A model generated the notes under the pieces. That model saw only the letters and a program-made list of their open reading frames with translations. It was not told where the DNA came from and made no database searches. This document shows, piece by piece, positions 13,477 to 26,060 of a DNA stretch of 64,000 nt (positions within the stretch are counted from its first letter, which is position 1; each line of letters starts with the position of its first letter). Source of the stretch: Acridotheres tristis (Eukaryota > Chordata > Aves > Passeriformes > Sturnidae); NCBI GenBank assembly GCA_037013685.1, contig CM072896.1, forward strand, positions 12,721,444 to 12,785,443, in the 5' to 3' direction. The position numbers were made by a program, and so were the translations under genes.

Positions 13477-16111
13477 CCTAAAAGAAACCACATGGACCAA
13501 AAAGCCACAGGTGAAAAGGAAGGCAATAAGGGAGCAGAAGTATGTTTTTCTGTATGCTCTAGATTCCTTAAGAATAACAGAGTTTTGCTGCATTACAGGA
13601 AGACTGGGTGTCTAGCTGGAGTCCTCTGGCAGAAGTCACAGAAATGTGTAGGTCTTTGACCTCAACTGATTTTCAAGGTCATTTTTCTCAGCTCTTTTGC
13701 AAACTGTCATCTCAATTTCTGTGGCATTATCAGCCTAAATTCCCGAGCACAAAATTTAGATATGTCCTAGACTGTTTTCTTTTTCGTGTTTTACTGTCAA
13801 TATTATAATACAATATATTCAGAGTCTAACTTTTAAAGGGTTTAGATTTAACCTGTTCAAATTGTTATTGTTTGAAGAACATGCATTTTTCCAAGAATCA
13901 CCTCCCTCTCATATCCATAAACTATGCATTCTATGGTGAGATGGATAACATCAAAGGAAGCAGATATTTTTCAGTAATATATCTTATTCCGTAAATCAGC
14001 TTGAAAGGTATTTTTCAGCTCATTTTGATTTTTATGCTTTCTTTTTCCTGCTGCTTGATGTAAAACTGACAAAGTAAAACTGACAATAAGCTGCAGAGAG
14101 ATGCAAGCTTCGTGGTACAGAGGAGTAAACATTTCTCCTAACAGATGGAGTCATTTTCACTTCTATTATCATTAACAAACTTCAAAACTCTATGCAAGTG
14201 GAGAAGCCAGCAAGATAGCAGTGTACTCCTGGATGCTCCTTTACTGCCATATTTTTACAGATACTTGTATCTTTAGAAGATCATATAAGTTAAGACATTA
14301 TCAGGTAAGTATTGGGCATCCTCTCGGCCTGCAGTCCAATGCTTTAAGCAGCATCACAGCAATTGGACTGTGAAGGACAAGACAGACTCTTGGAGAAACT
14401 AAATTCCCATAATTCAAAAGCCAGTATTTTCCACCCCACAGCAACACTGGCCTGCAGTTATTGCCTGCTCTCTGTCACTGAACAGCTGCATTTTCATGTG
14501 GAACAGGGATGACAGTAAAAATGTGAATGCCACACAAACAAAGCCACTGCTTGAGTGGAGTGAGGAAATGCTTGGGGGAGCAAATCTCAGGAGCAAATCT
14601 GATGCCTGACCTGGAAAAGCTGTGCAACTAAACTGTATGTGCCCCAAAATGTACACAGGATCAATTTTTCTTTGACTCAGTCTTTATAAATCTTCCCCAT
14701 GTAAACCACCCCATCCCTTTCCACAGCAATGAAAAGGTTCTTATTCTCAGCACACAGTCTATTGCTGGTAACGTGTGTGCTACTGAAAGCAGCATCAGTG
14801 ATTAAATTATTCTTTCAATTAGTAGAATAACTATTAATTTTTTTTTGCTGTTAAGCCTTTTTCTGTCTACAATACACTTATTTTTTTTCTAATGTATAAA
14901 GACATCTTGCATCTGGAGTTGTTTTACATAAATTATTTTTGAAAGGAATACACATTACGAATCACAGGGGCATAAAACTTTAACTGCATTTACAGACTCA
15001 TTGAAACTGCCACGAATTTAAATATAAAAACTCCTTATACAATATTTCCTTTAAAATTTCCATTATTTTATACATTCAAGCTGGTGGTAAATTGTAAACA
15101 TGGATAAAACCTGTTGAGATCTTTTTATAAAGAGTTTAAAAAGCCATTAAGATTTTAGACATTTAAGACATTATTAATTTATTTCGGTATTTGTGAGATG
15201 TAAAACTGTAGCTATATCACTTTGTTTTCATGTGTAGTTGTAGTCTTTACTCATCATAAAAAGGGTATTTTTTGTTTTTGCAACAATTTTCCCTCCACTT
15301 TTCTTTTAGCTATAGACTAATCTGTAAGAGCATTTTGTTTGACTGAAATGGGCAGCAATTTAATTTTCTTTTTCTCCTTTAATGTATCAGCAGAATCAGT
15401 TAGATGCTGCAAATTACTAAGGAACAATAATATCCAGAGAAAATTACTGAAATAAAGAGTAAATAACTCAGTGTTAAAGAAGAATTAATATAATGGGATC
15501 ACTGAGAAACTACCAGGATCATTAATGAAATTAAAGTATAACCCATACTAATTTAAAAATTCAGTTAAAGGCTACATTTAAAATTACTAAATGTCAGGGG
15601 AAAATATTTAAATTATGAAAATTATTATAAAGCTCTGACTGGAAAGTACCTATTTACACAAGCCTTGAGTCACCCATTGAGTTTATATGCATTGATACTC
15701 ATACTACATTATTGAGCAGAAAATTATTAAGGGAAATGGCTAAGTTCCATTTACTTTTAATTATAGTTAGGGTACAAATAAAGATACAAGTACAATTCTA
15801 CTCTATGTCTTGTATAGGCTCCATCTGACTTTTCTGAAAAATATTTTTAAATTAATTTGATTTTCTGAAATATATACACTTGTTCTTGTACTTAGGGGAG
15901 AAATACTGAGGAGGTTGTAGCATCCCATTGGGGATGAGGCTGAATTGCTGCTGGTTCTTTGAATTCCTCTCCCTCATACACCATACACTTAAACCCCAAG
16001 CCCTCTTAAAGCACATGCAAACACAACCATCTGTGATGCACTGACCAAGATTTCTGTGCAAATACCAGCAACATTTTCTAATTTTCTTGTGAATTTCAAA
16101 AACTCACAAGA
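13477..16111. other. AT-rich unique DNA, no gene seen
   Basis: The part from about 14780 to 15850 is the most AT-rich continuous block in the first third of the window, with many TAAT, TTTAAA and ATTATT words and no long open frames. No transposon signature was recognised. A short duplicated 10-mer lies at 14061-14084. Confidence 0.55.
14061..14084. repeat. Short direct duplication (10 bp x2)
   Basis: TAAAACTGAC occurs at 14061-14070 and again at 14075-14084, separated by AAAG. It looks like a small slippage-type duplication. Confidence 0.8.
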
Positions 16112-16130
16112 TTTTTTTTTTTTTTTTTTT
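16112..16130. repeat. Poly-T run (19)
   Basis: Uninterrupted run of 19 T. Read on the minus strand it would be a poly-A, but the bases before it on that strand hold no AATAAA signal and resemble no known transcript, so it is treated as a simple homopolymer. Confidence 0.95.
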
Positions 16131-19100
16131 GCGGTACTCTACAAGGAGGTTGGAAAATTGTTAAACTCTGAGAAAGGGGCCTGGAACTCCTGCTATGGTG
16201 AGAGACTAAAGCAGGTGGAGAAGTGATTAATATTTGTCAGATTACCAAGGTGACACCTCAAGTCCATGGAAGTCTTGGCTGATGTTCAAGGGAGAGACAT
16301 CCAAATCCATGTGGATTTTACCCACAGTTTATGGGAGTTTAGGAGGAAAAGTTTATAGACAGAAGTAGCACCAGTTATTTGATAAGAGTTGATGAATAGC
16401 TGAAGCTACAAAAGCTTTATTTTCTTTACACAACCACTGGAGGATTTTAAGCCACTTGAAGCCTATCAATCAAGTCTGTGTGTCTTCACTCAGCTCCTAC
16501 AGTTCAACCAAAGCCAGTGTCAATAATGGAAAATGCAGGCCAAATTCTAGCCTGTGCTTATGCAGAAAGTCTGAGCAATTCTTTTCAAATCCTTTCTGTT
16601 AGAAGTAGAGTCTAATTCTGATACTTAACTCATATTTTGCTTCACAGACATGGTACTGACACATTTTAAAACCTGGAAATGCTACCGGTAGATCTATCTT
16701 CTCCCTTAATGGCCCATGTCTTCCCTAATTAAGTTTAAGTTGTTGCCCAGTGTATTTCCTATTTGTCCCAAGCACAAGGATAAGTGCGGGAGAACTGAAG
16801 GTGGCAGCAAAGGAGTTGAAAAGACCATGCCCTTCAGGGGTTTATATAACATCAGTCCAACGACAACAATAGGGTACATAATGCCTTTGTGTACTGTATA
16901 CCAGTTACAGTATTTGCTGTCAGTGACAACCTTCTGGCCATCTCCACAGTCATTCCACAGTTACAACAAATTACTAAGACACTAAAAATCAGATAATAAA
17001 GTCAACACACATGTAAAATTTGAATTAGCTTGCTGACCTCAATGGAGGTATTCCAATGTTAGAACAGCAAAACTACAGCCAGACTCCAGATATACATGAC
17101 AAATTATTTTAAATAATATGTTTCAGAGGTCTGGATGTACTCTCTACAACCTCTTCAAATGTAATCAAATGAGCACTCCTGGTCAATTACAGCACTATTA
17201 AAACATACAATCAGAATTATCATGGTCTCTCAAATATCACTGATTTTATCCAGTTTGTGAAAAACATTTTAGGAGATAAGTTGAGAGGGGTTTTATGTTG
17301 GATTTTTCTGTTGTTGTTTCAGGTGACCTCATGATTTATTTCTAAATCTGGAACAGTCTGTTCTTTTCCTTTGAAAACAAACTGAAAAATATGTAGCTTT
17401 AAAAACAAAAACAAATCTACAGAAAGACTTTTCTGAGTATATTTCTCCTCCATTCCATCTGAGATGATCAAACAGCAGTTTTTCTTTGAAAGTGTTCTTG
17501 GCTCTCTTATAGCTACTATATTTGATGATATTTAATGTATTTTAAAGGTACATTAAAACGTGCAACAGAAGAAACAAGGGGAGGGAAAGGTCATTACCCC
17601 ATTGCAGATGAATCAAAATTATTTTGCTGTGCAGGGAAGTTTACAACTGGAACTCTTTGATGGCACTTTAAGGAAAATAAAAGTAGTTACTAACACAAGC
17701 ACATGTGCAGTCACACACACACAGACATATGTATATTTGAGATGAATCATGTGTATGGATATCATATATATATGCATGAGATGGAATTTAAGTGATATCA
17801 ATAAATAAATAAATTCTTGATATCAATTACTGAGCTATTTTGCTTGCCTTGTTAAGATGTGACTCTACCCCAGTTCCTATAAAGTTTTTACATATGCAAC
17901 TTCCATTAAAAACAGCGGAGGCCAAAAGGAAAAGAGAGAAGGGGAAACAAGAACATATTTTCTTTGAAATATGCAAAACTTAGCTAGAAAAAAACCCCAA
18001 CACAACACCTCACTTGGAGCCAGGCTTTTAAAATGTAACTGCGAAATACCAAATGCAAAGTCCAGACTGTTCAGTAAATCACCTCCAGCCCCTGACAATC
18101 AGAGAGCAAGCAGAGCAGGAAGCAAACAGCAAGAGGCTTCTTTGTTCACAGATCCAAGTGCTTCCTTGCCAGTGCTCATCTCACATCACTCTGCTTTCTC
18201 CTCCACTCTCTTTGCTCTCTCCCAGAGCAGCACCAGCAGTGATTCTGCAGAAAACAATGTAGGTTTTCATCTTTGTGTCTTGCTGCCCATGGCCCAGCTA
18301 CTCACAGGCATGGTCCTGTCAAATTGTCCTGCAAAATCCTTCCATACATATAACGAAGCTTCTCTCCGACATGCTGCATGGCTTTGCTTTTGCATTCCAA
18401 ATAAATTCCGGGTTTTTAACTCTAAATATGAGTTTTCTTATCTCTTCTGTTCACTCTGTCACTCTCTTCTATTCACATTGTCAGGTAGCAGTCAGAGGCT
18501 GCTTTCTTTAAAATCACTGTTCAAATAGTGGTGCATGAGAAGAATGAAACTCCTTGCAGGTGTTTTTAGTAAGAGACTGAAAGCAGATTTTAGAACAGAA
18601 AAATATGTAAAGGGACAGTGTTTATGAAATCTAATTAAAAAAATAACAAACACGCATTTTAAAATGTTTCAAGTCACGTGGGCCTCAGAAAGAATCAAGT
18701 GCTAACATTTTCAAAAACTCCAGGTTAATTTTTAAAATGCTATTGGAAACATATATGATTTTTGACCTCTTAATTGGAAAGGTATAAAATATGACTTAAC
18801 TTGTTTAAAAGGCAGTCTAAACTTGTTAAAAGGCAGCAGTGGCAGCATTTCATTGAACTGCTCTGCAGTTGAGAGCCAAGAAGGACTGTGTCTTGATTCC
18901 TGAGTTTCTTCTGAGCTTTCTGGTCACTTCACTAATTCCTGCCTGAGTTTACTGGCGGACTAGTAAAAGGAGAGAACCATGGGGATTTTTGGTGGACCTC
19001 ACATATTTCCTGACTTCAGAGAACTTCCAGTGGATTTGAGTTCAGGGGCTTGCAAGGGTCAAGTGAGAATTTTGCCCAAAAGACTTGGCCTATAAATAGT

Positions 19101-22068
19101 TGACAAACAAAAATACCTGATAAGAAGTTCTGTTATTTCAGAGTGGGTAGGGGATAAAATAAATCAGAATAACTGGGCTAACTGAAAAGAAACAATTTTG
19201 TCAAAAGACCACAGGTGAACAAGGGAAACCATTTAGTGTGGGTTCATTTGAAACCAAACCAAACAAGTCATCTCAAGCCTGTATGTAAAGAAGCAAAGTA
19301 TAAAATAGCAGCTGCTAAAATCACTACAATGTGGGCTCCTTCATGAAAATTATTACTATCATGATGCTAATATATATATAACACACAGGAACAATTCATG
19401 CATTTGCAGTAGAGCAAAACAGATGGGAACTTTCTTTTCTCTACTTTAGCAACATTAAAGTAATTACTTATAATAATCATGTTTACCAACCTTAATGCAT
19501 GCACAGTATATCAAATATTGCTCTGCCTCATTGTGAAACTGTATACCCTTCTTCCTTTGCCTCATCCAGCTCAGACTTTCTTCTCTGCCCCAGCCCACAA
19601 CTACTGCTGCTTTACTACCAGCAAGGCTCCAGCACATCCTGACCCCAGGATTTTACTATGGAAATTTTTCTCATTCCTATCTGTCTGGCGTTTCCTTGTC
19701 TCTTTGAGCTCATCTTTATCATAGTCCCACTGTGACTGTCCCCTATCTACAGGAAGTCCAATTTCTACAACTACTCCAACTTGTTAGTGATTACTGACCT
19801 GAACTCAGACTAGATCTGCCATTTGTGAAGTTTCCCTCAATGTTTTGTTCTGTCAGCAGCCATTTCCTCCACTGATTTCACTGTTCATTTGACTTTCTGT
19901 GCCACTGCCCTCATGCACAGAACTCCTTGACAGTTTACAAAGAGAGGCCTTTTTTCCACACCACCATAACTTGCAGACTCTCCTACTACCTCATTCCTCG
20001 AGGGACTTCCAAACATAGCAGGCATCTGACTTCCCTAATTGCCCTGTCATAGAAATAGCAAAAGCAAATGCCTTTCAAACTGCTCGTAACATTACCATCC
20101 AAGGGAAGTAGTCAAGTTCCTATTGTCTGAATTGTTTAAACCAGACAGCACAAAGCATCACACTGCACACATGGGGAAAACCCAATATGCACAAGGGACT
20201 AAACTTGGCAACCTAAAAGGTGTTTTCTATCTCCACTTTTTGCGATATCCTGAAGTGCCTTCCTGCACTAAAGTAGAAATTGGCGTTTGGAGGTGAACCT
20301 TTCTTCCAGTATCAATAATGGCTCTTGGTTCCTTCATGCAACTTTACTTCCTTGCATTAGGTTTGCATCTGCAAGTGCTAGTTCAATTATCCTAAGTGAT
20401 TTTGTTAGTTATTCCTCTAATACCTGTGAAAGATCCTTTTTTTCCTGCTCAGTGGAGTGATTTAACAGAGTAAAATCCCATCTCTGAGGCCACCTTTAAG
20501 AAACTAGTCTCTCCAAGCTATGCACTGAATGTCACAGTGCTGGTCACCTCTCAGGCTGTGTTCTGCCTTCTTTGCCAAGTGCTGAAGAGTTGGCTTGCTT
20601 CCATGAGTGGAGACAGGACAGCACTGTGGGGAAGGCATGGGGAGCATGCACATTTGTGTACCACATGGGAATGTAGATGCCTAAGGAAACACAGAGGAGG
20701 AGAATGAGCGAAGTCAGGATCCGTAACCGAGCAGTACCTTTTTTCCCCACGGAGCCAGAGTGCAGGAAGAATGCCTCCAGGGTCTCTTGGCTCCACAGCC
20801 CTTCTCTGACCAGATGGGTGCTTTCTTCACACATGCAAACCTTCAGGGTTTAGCTGAAGTACTCACCCTGTGACCAAAAATGGGTTAGACCTGAACCATA
20901 ACTCCTACAATTAGCCCTCACAGGCTTCATTTTATCATATTAAACCATAAAATGTGTATTTGTTTTTGACTCAACCACTTTTCAGGTTCTTCTGTTCATT
21001 TATGCACCAATTTTAGACGTTTCTCTCAGGTAATTAAGGAGTTTCAGCTGCTGGTGGAAAGAAACAAACCAAAAAGCCAGTGAACATGCCAAGGGGAAAG
21101 CAGGGCTAATATCCTGTTGCCTTTATACATCTACTGAGGCTCTGTATAAATTGTAAGGCCTCTTGTTTTACTGCACACAGTTGGCATAGTTGGAGCAGGA
21201 GTCTTGTAATGTCAGCCAAGAGGACCCACACACAGTCACTGAAGCCCCAGGAAGAAAAGAATTAACAGCCTTCAAAAGTGGAAAAGTTTTAAAAAGAGAT
21301 ATTTAAAAGGTTTGACTTGCAGCCAAGTGTTAAACAGTAAATACAAGTTTTAAGTGTCTTAACGATTGAGATGAAGTATCATAATTCAGCAGCATGGAAT
21401 GGGACCTCTTACTGGGAGAAGCTAAAGAAGAAAAATGAACCAGCACAAAAGGAACCCCCTCTAGGGAAGATCTCACACATTTGGGTCTGGAGTCTAGTTA
21501 GAGCAGGCCAAAACCTGATACTTTTATCTCCAACCTTTGACCCTGACATCTGGAAACTTAGTTTGAGTCAAACAGAAGGAAGTTTTCTTTTCTATTTCAA
21601 ATACTTTATAAAAGAAAAACTTCAAGTATCTACAGTCGAGTCTGTTAGTACAAACTACTTCTATTTGTGCACTTGTAGTGAACTCTAAAATATGGAACAT
21701 TTGTGCAGGAAATGCATGCGTCAGAACTTTTGGGAAAAGAGAGTAACTTGGTGAGACTGGCACATTGTTCGATGCTTGTATGGGATCCAGATAACAGCCC
21801 AGATAAACATCTCCAAGGGGGTGCTGAAGAGCATAAAAGGTCCAGTTCCTTTGATGTTCTTAGATGTTCTCATTTAATAGCTATCAGCCCTGGTGCCAGA
21901 AATAACAACATGTTTAAACATTCTGTATCAAAACACAAATTAAATTCATTTAGCGTAACCTGTTTCCAAAGTTAATTTTCATCTTTAGCTGGAACACAGA
22001 GTGTGATGTAACTCATGTTCTTCCTGGCAGTTATTTTCATTATTATGTTTATTACTCATTTAAGAGAC
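16131..22068. other. Unique non-coding DNA, no gene seen
   Basis: No exon, RNA gene or clear transposon. The open frame at 17971-18528 (185 codons, plus) is the longest here, but its Ser- and Leu-rich translation resembles no family, and other plus-strand frames are open across the same DNA, which suggests chance. The minus-strand frame at 20544-20834 has one hydrophobic segment but no other support. An imperfect duplication of ACTTGTTTAAAAGGCAG lies near 18803-18836. Words near 16535-16620 resemble an old interspersed repeat, at low confidence. Confidence 0.5.
17800..17814. repeat. (AAAT)n microsatellite
   Basis: Short run of about four AAAT/AATA units. Confidence 0.8.
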
Positions 22069-22083
22069 TTTTTTTTTTTTTTT
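22069..22083. repeat. Poly-T run (15)
   Basis: Uninterrupted run of 15 T with no retrocopy-like sequence beside it. Confidence 0.95.
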
Positions 22084-24600
22084 GAACAGAGGGATTAATG
22101 AATTTAGACTGCACATTATAACATCAAAAGCTTTGGTTTCAAATAAGCCCATCTGAGCTACAGGAGATTTTCTCCCGTTATACGAAGCTAAACAGCAACT
22201 TCAAAAACATATCTCAGTTATAGTATTATTTTCTAGTTGAGTGAAGTCATGGGTTTTATGTCAACCTGTTATATTTGCATATAATAAATGACTACTTATT
22301 TGTATTGTCCAAGTGACTCCTTTGACTCCTTTAACCCACAATCTGTTCAGAAGTCAGATGCTTTCCACAGATACCAGCTCTCTCCTCAGGAGGATTTTTC
22401 ATCATGTGAAAGAACAAAAATAATAATAAAGGGGTCTCTTTTTCAGGATTCAAACAGTTGTTTGAGATCAGATGATCAGAAGGGGGGAAGACACATGCCA
22501 GCATTTTAACATCACATTGTTCAGGTCAATAAAAATAAAATAGGAAATAAAGAGCACAATACATAACAGTTAGCAAAAGTATTTCTTCCCTAACGTGTTA
22601 CTTTTGATCACTAAGCCTTCTGTTTATAAGCAAAATGTTTTTTCACAGTGTTGATTAACATCAAACTCTCATAGGATATGCATACAGAGGTCTCAAAAAT
22701 CAGCCTGACTTTATAAACGAAGGCAGAAATCTGCAGAATTTTCTGTTTAATAGTGCTCTCTAGGATATCTGAAGTCCCTCATCAGATGTTTTACTAGAAA
22801 TAATAGAATATTGCTTAACATGCTGGCTGAATTACTTAATTTTTACTAATTAATACCAAGTTATTCCAAGATATTCTCCTGATTATTTTCAGTGATTATA
22901 GGGAGGTTTTCAGCACTGCTTTTTAAAGAGAGTAATGTTTGAGTTAAAGGTCCTGCCTCTGCTTTTCCCCATATGGCCAAAATACCTCTCACATCAGTGG
23001 AAGATACAGGCCTCAGCTAAGGAAATTATTTCGAAAGCATCACTTTTAATTGCACTGAGAATTTCACTGTTATTGAAGGGAATCAGGCATTAGGAAACAG
23101 CAATACACAGCTGCAGTCAAAACCAACGTACTGTCCCAGACTATTTGAAATTCACTGATATATCTTGAAGTTACTGTGGATAAACACCACGAAATACCAA
23201 ATTTTATAGAAAAGACCAGCAAAGTCCTCTTTGGAAGGAAGTACAAATGCATAGTTTCTGTTCTAGAAAAGACACCCTTGCAGGGAACATAAGCAAGTGG
23301 AAAAACACTTTGTCATTTTGAACTACACAATCAGAGTTCTGCTCCATATTGTTCTACTCAAGACAGCATGAAACATATTTGCAGTGGCTGAGGCTTCCAT
23401 CGTGGCCTCAAAATCACCTCCTGTACTAGAACACCCAATAGCACTGTATGAAATGCCTCTCATGATTTCCTTCTTGGTTTCAACCTGCCCCCCATGATAC
23501 CTCTCATCATGTGCAGTTGTCCACTGCCCTCTCACAGCTCCATTTTCCATAAAGGTGGCCAAACGGAAAAAAGCACACAGTCACTAAAATATGCACTTGG
23601 CAACACAGCCACACCACCCCAGTTAATATTTACATTATGAAAGAGTGAAGAGTAATAAATAATAAATAATATTATCCTCATATCTTCTGGTCCTCAGAAG
23701 AGGCCATCCCGTGGAGACTGCCATCCACGTGAGTGGCAGCAGCCCATTTCCACAGCTCTGGCTGACGTGGCATTTGGCTCATCATTTGTAGGTGACTTGG
23801 GCTCTAGGAGGAAGGCCATGCTATTCAGATTAAAGGTTTTGGTTTAATAAAACAGCACTCACTTGTCCTTGTTGAAACCCAGAGCTGTGTCAGATGATAA
23901 TTTCCAGGTTTACAGCTAAGGCTTTAGCTGTTGATGCACCTGTTTATATTACCTAGACCTCTTCCCAATCTTTACAATGAATTATTTTCAAGTCTCACAT
24001 TAGCATTCTCCAATCACAGAGTGCACTAGAAGATTTGAGGTCTGGTGGTCCTTCGGTCAGTATGATATTTGATAACTTGAAATTGATAAACTGGTATTAA
24101 TAAACTGATATTATTAGTATGCAGGAAAACTAGATAATTTTATGTAGAGAAATTTAATTATCTTGTTTCTTTGTAGTCCAAGACCAAATAAATAGCAGGA
24201 GTGTCAAGGCAGATGGGTTTTTCAGTTTTCTAAATTTTATTACGCCTTAGCTCTACAGTAAAGTAAGGGACATATTCTCCTTTTGAAGCCCAGATCTAGC
24301 ATTAACATTTATGGGAGTTATACACACATCAAAAGAAAAACCTACATTAAGCAATTTATAATTTGAATATTTTTTCTCTGGCCAGTGCAATTTGTTTGCA
24401 TTACAAAATCACTACATTCAAAAAAATAAAGGTTTCCTTGTCAAAACTTTTCAAAGCCAAGACAAGAAGTTAACATATACAAGCCAATTAATAAAACAAA
24501 ATTACAAGAGTAGTACTTGGAATACTATTTGCTATTTGGATGCTAGTGATCAGATTCTATGAAATAAAAAAGAATTTTACATGTAAGTTAAAACATTTAT
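22084..24600. other. Unique non-coding DNA, no gene seen
   Basis: AT-rich sequence with no recognisable exon or transposon. Between about 24060 and 24120 there are several near-repeats of a GATAAACTGGTATTA-like word, probably a small degenerate duplication. Confidence 0.55.
23652..23672. repeat. (AAT/AAAT)n microsatellite
   Basis: About 20 bases of AATAAAT and AAT units. Confidence 0.8.
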
Positions 24601-24735
24601 TACAGGTGCTTAATCATGAAATCCGCTTAATCGGGACATTTCCCAGGGAACCAAATTAAGCCTAATGATACTTAATGGCAAGGACTGCTGCTTAATTGGG
24701 GTGGTAATTCCAGTTAATTGGGATTCCTGCAGGTG
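24601..24735. repeat. Probable ancient DNA-transposon fragment
   Basis: The words CTTAATCGGGACATTTCCC, CTTAATTGGGG and GTTAATTGGGATTCC recur in the same orientation within about 110 bases, mixed with AATTAAGCC and ACTTAATGGC. Recurring TTAATCGGG-type words are reminiscent of terminal regions of old pogo/Tigger-type DNA transposons found in amniotes. The recurrence is seen directly; the family name is a weak inference from memory. No transposase remnant or matching second end was found. Confidence 0.35.
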
Positions 24736-25429
24736 AGTAAATGGTACTCAAATAGAGATACTGTATCTGGCCTTCATGATGTTCCAGTATTGGTGGTGGT
24801 TTGTCTTTCCTCAAACTGCCTCTTCTGCCACTGGATCAGCGAAGTCCAATTACTTCTGTGCTTCCATTTTGGTCTTTCCAAACATTGCTTAAAGTTACAA
24901 TCACTCTCTCTGGGCTGGAAATACAAGAGGACTGCTTTGAAGTCTAGCAAATCTGAATTTGTGCATTTATTTGCATTTCACCAGGATTTTGGAAAGATCA
25001 CAGTGAACCTCCAGCCTGACCAATGAGAAGCTTTTTAATAAATCTTCAGACATCATGGAGATGCCACAAAGATATTTGAAAACTGTTGGTCACAACTTCC
25101 ACTGCAGAACAGCATGTCCTAATTAAAAAGGTTTCTGCACTGGCTTATGAGAATAAATATTTTACTACGCAACCCCCCCAGTATACATCCTTTCTTCAAT
25201 ACTAAAAAGACAAAGACACACCCTGTCATGGCCCACTGCTCAGATTTAATTTTAGTCCTTCACACACACAGAGCGACACACTGAATTATTTGGATGGGGT
25301 TTTTTTCTTACCCATTATTAAAATATGTTTAAATATTATTCAGGCTTTTACACAGCACCAGAGACCCTGAAAATGAAAACTGCTAATGGCATTCAACTTA
25401 TTAGAAAGATCTGTTTTCATCACTGTTCC
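24736..25429. other. Unique non-coding DNA, no gene seen
   Basis: AT-rich, with only short open frames that resemble nothing known. It leads into a GC-richer island. Confidence 0.5.
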
Positions 25430-26060
25430 TTGAGGTGCTGGTGCTCCGTGGAGGATGTGGTACCCAGCACTCTGTGTGCTGCACCGGCGCTCGCTGAGTT
25501 GGAAGACAGGCAAGCTGCCAGTTCTTGGGAGAGAGAGAGAGCCTGCAGCTACCTGGGGAGAGACACTATTCTCTGTAGGTCTTTAAAACCACAGCAGAGT
25601 GGCCTGACTCCAGAGCTACTGCCTCTCATAAACCCACAATGGGCTCTGCAACTCCTAGGCTGTCTTGGGAATTTTGGGGAGAGAGGAAATCTTGCTTGCT
25701 CTAGTCCCTGCAAAGCCCAGGCTGCCACTGAGCCCATATTCCTCAGTGTGCAGGAGAGGCTGCCAGCCCTGCCGGCTGGAAGGAGATCTCACCAGTCAGC
25801 TGAGAGAGGTGGTTGCAAGATCCCCGGTGAGTTCAGACTTAATTGGAGCCAGGAGATCCCCAGACAGCAGACCTGGGCTTTTCAGAGTGGCACATTCCCC
25901 TTTGTGAGCTTGAGGGGGACTGCTGCAGCTCCAGCAGTGCTGACATGCAAGAAGAACAAGCTATTACTATGAGCAGGGACCCCCACAGCCCCCATTTCAT
26001 ACAAAAATCAAGATTGCACCTCTGTCAGAAGCAGCAGCTCCTGACTCCTGGCTCCTGCTG
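25430..26060 (+). other. GC-richer island with CpG cluster, function unknown
   Basis: Base composition rises clearly above both flanks, with CpGs grouped near 25445-25500 and 25770-25830, including the word CCGGCGCTCG. The 215-codon plus-strand open frame that crosses it (25325-25972) has no recognised domain, and other frames are also open here, as happens in GC-rich DNA with few stops. A strong splice-donor-like site (G followed by GTGAGT) lies at 25826-25832. It could be an unannotated first exon or promoter, a relic of a GC-rich retroelement such as an LTR, or simply an isochore fluctuation. Confidence 0.3.

Noticed and set aside
17971..18528. 185-codon plus-strand open frame as a gene
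   Set aside because: No recognised domain, biased Ser/Leu composition, other frames open over the same bases, and no promoter or splice context.
20544..20834. Minus-strand frame with a hydrophobic segment as a small membrane protein
   Set aside because: One hydrophobic stretch is weak evidence. A second frame is open over the same bases, and no homology or splice signals were recognised.
25325..25972. 215-codon plus-strand open frame as a coding gene
   Set aside because: It starts in AT-rich DNA and runs through a GC-richer island where several frames lack stops. The translation resembles no family. The island is kept as a finding, the protein is not.
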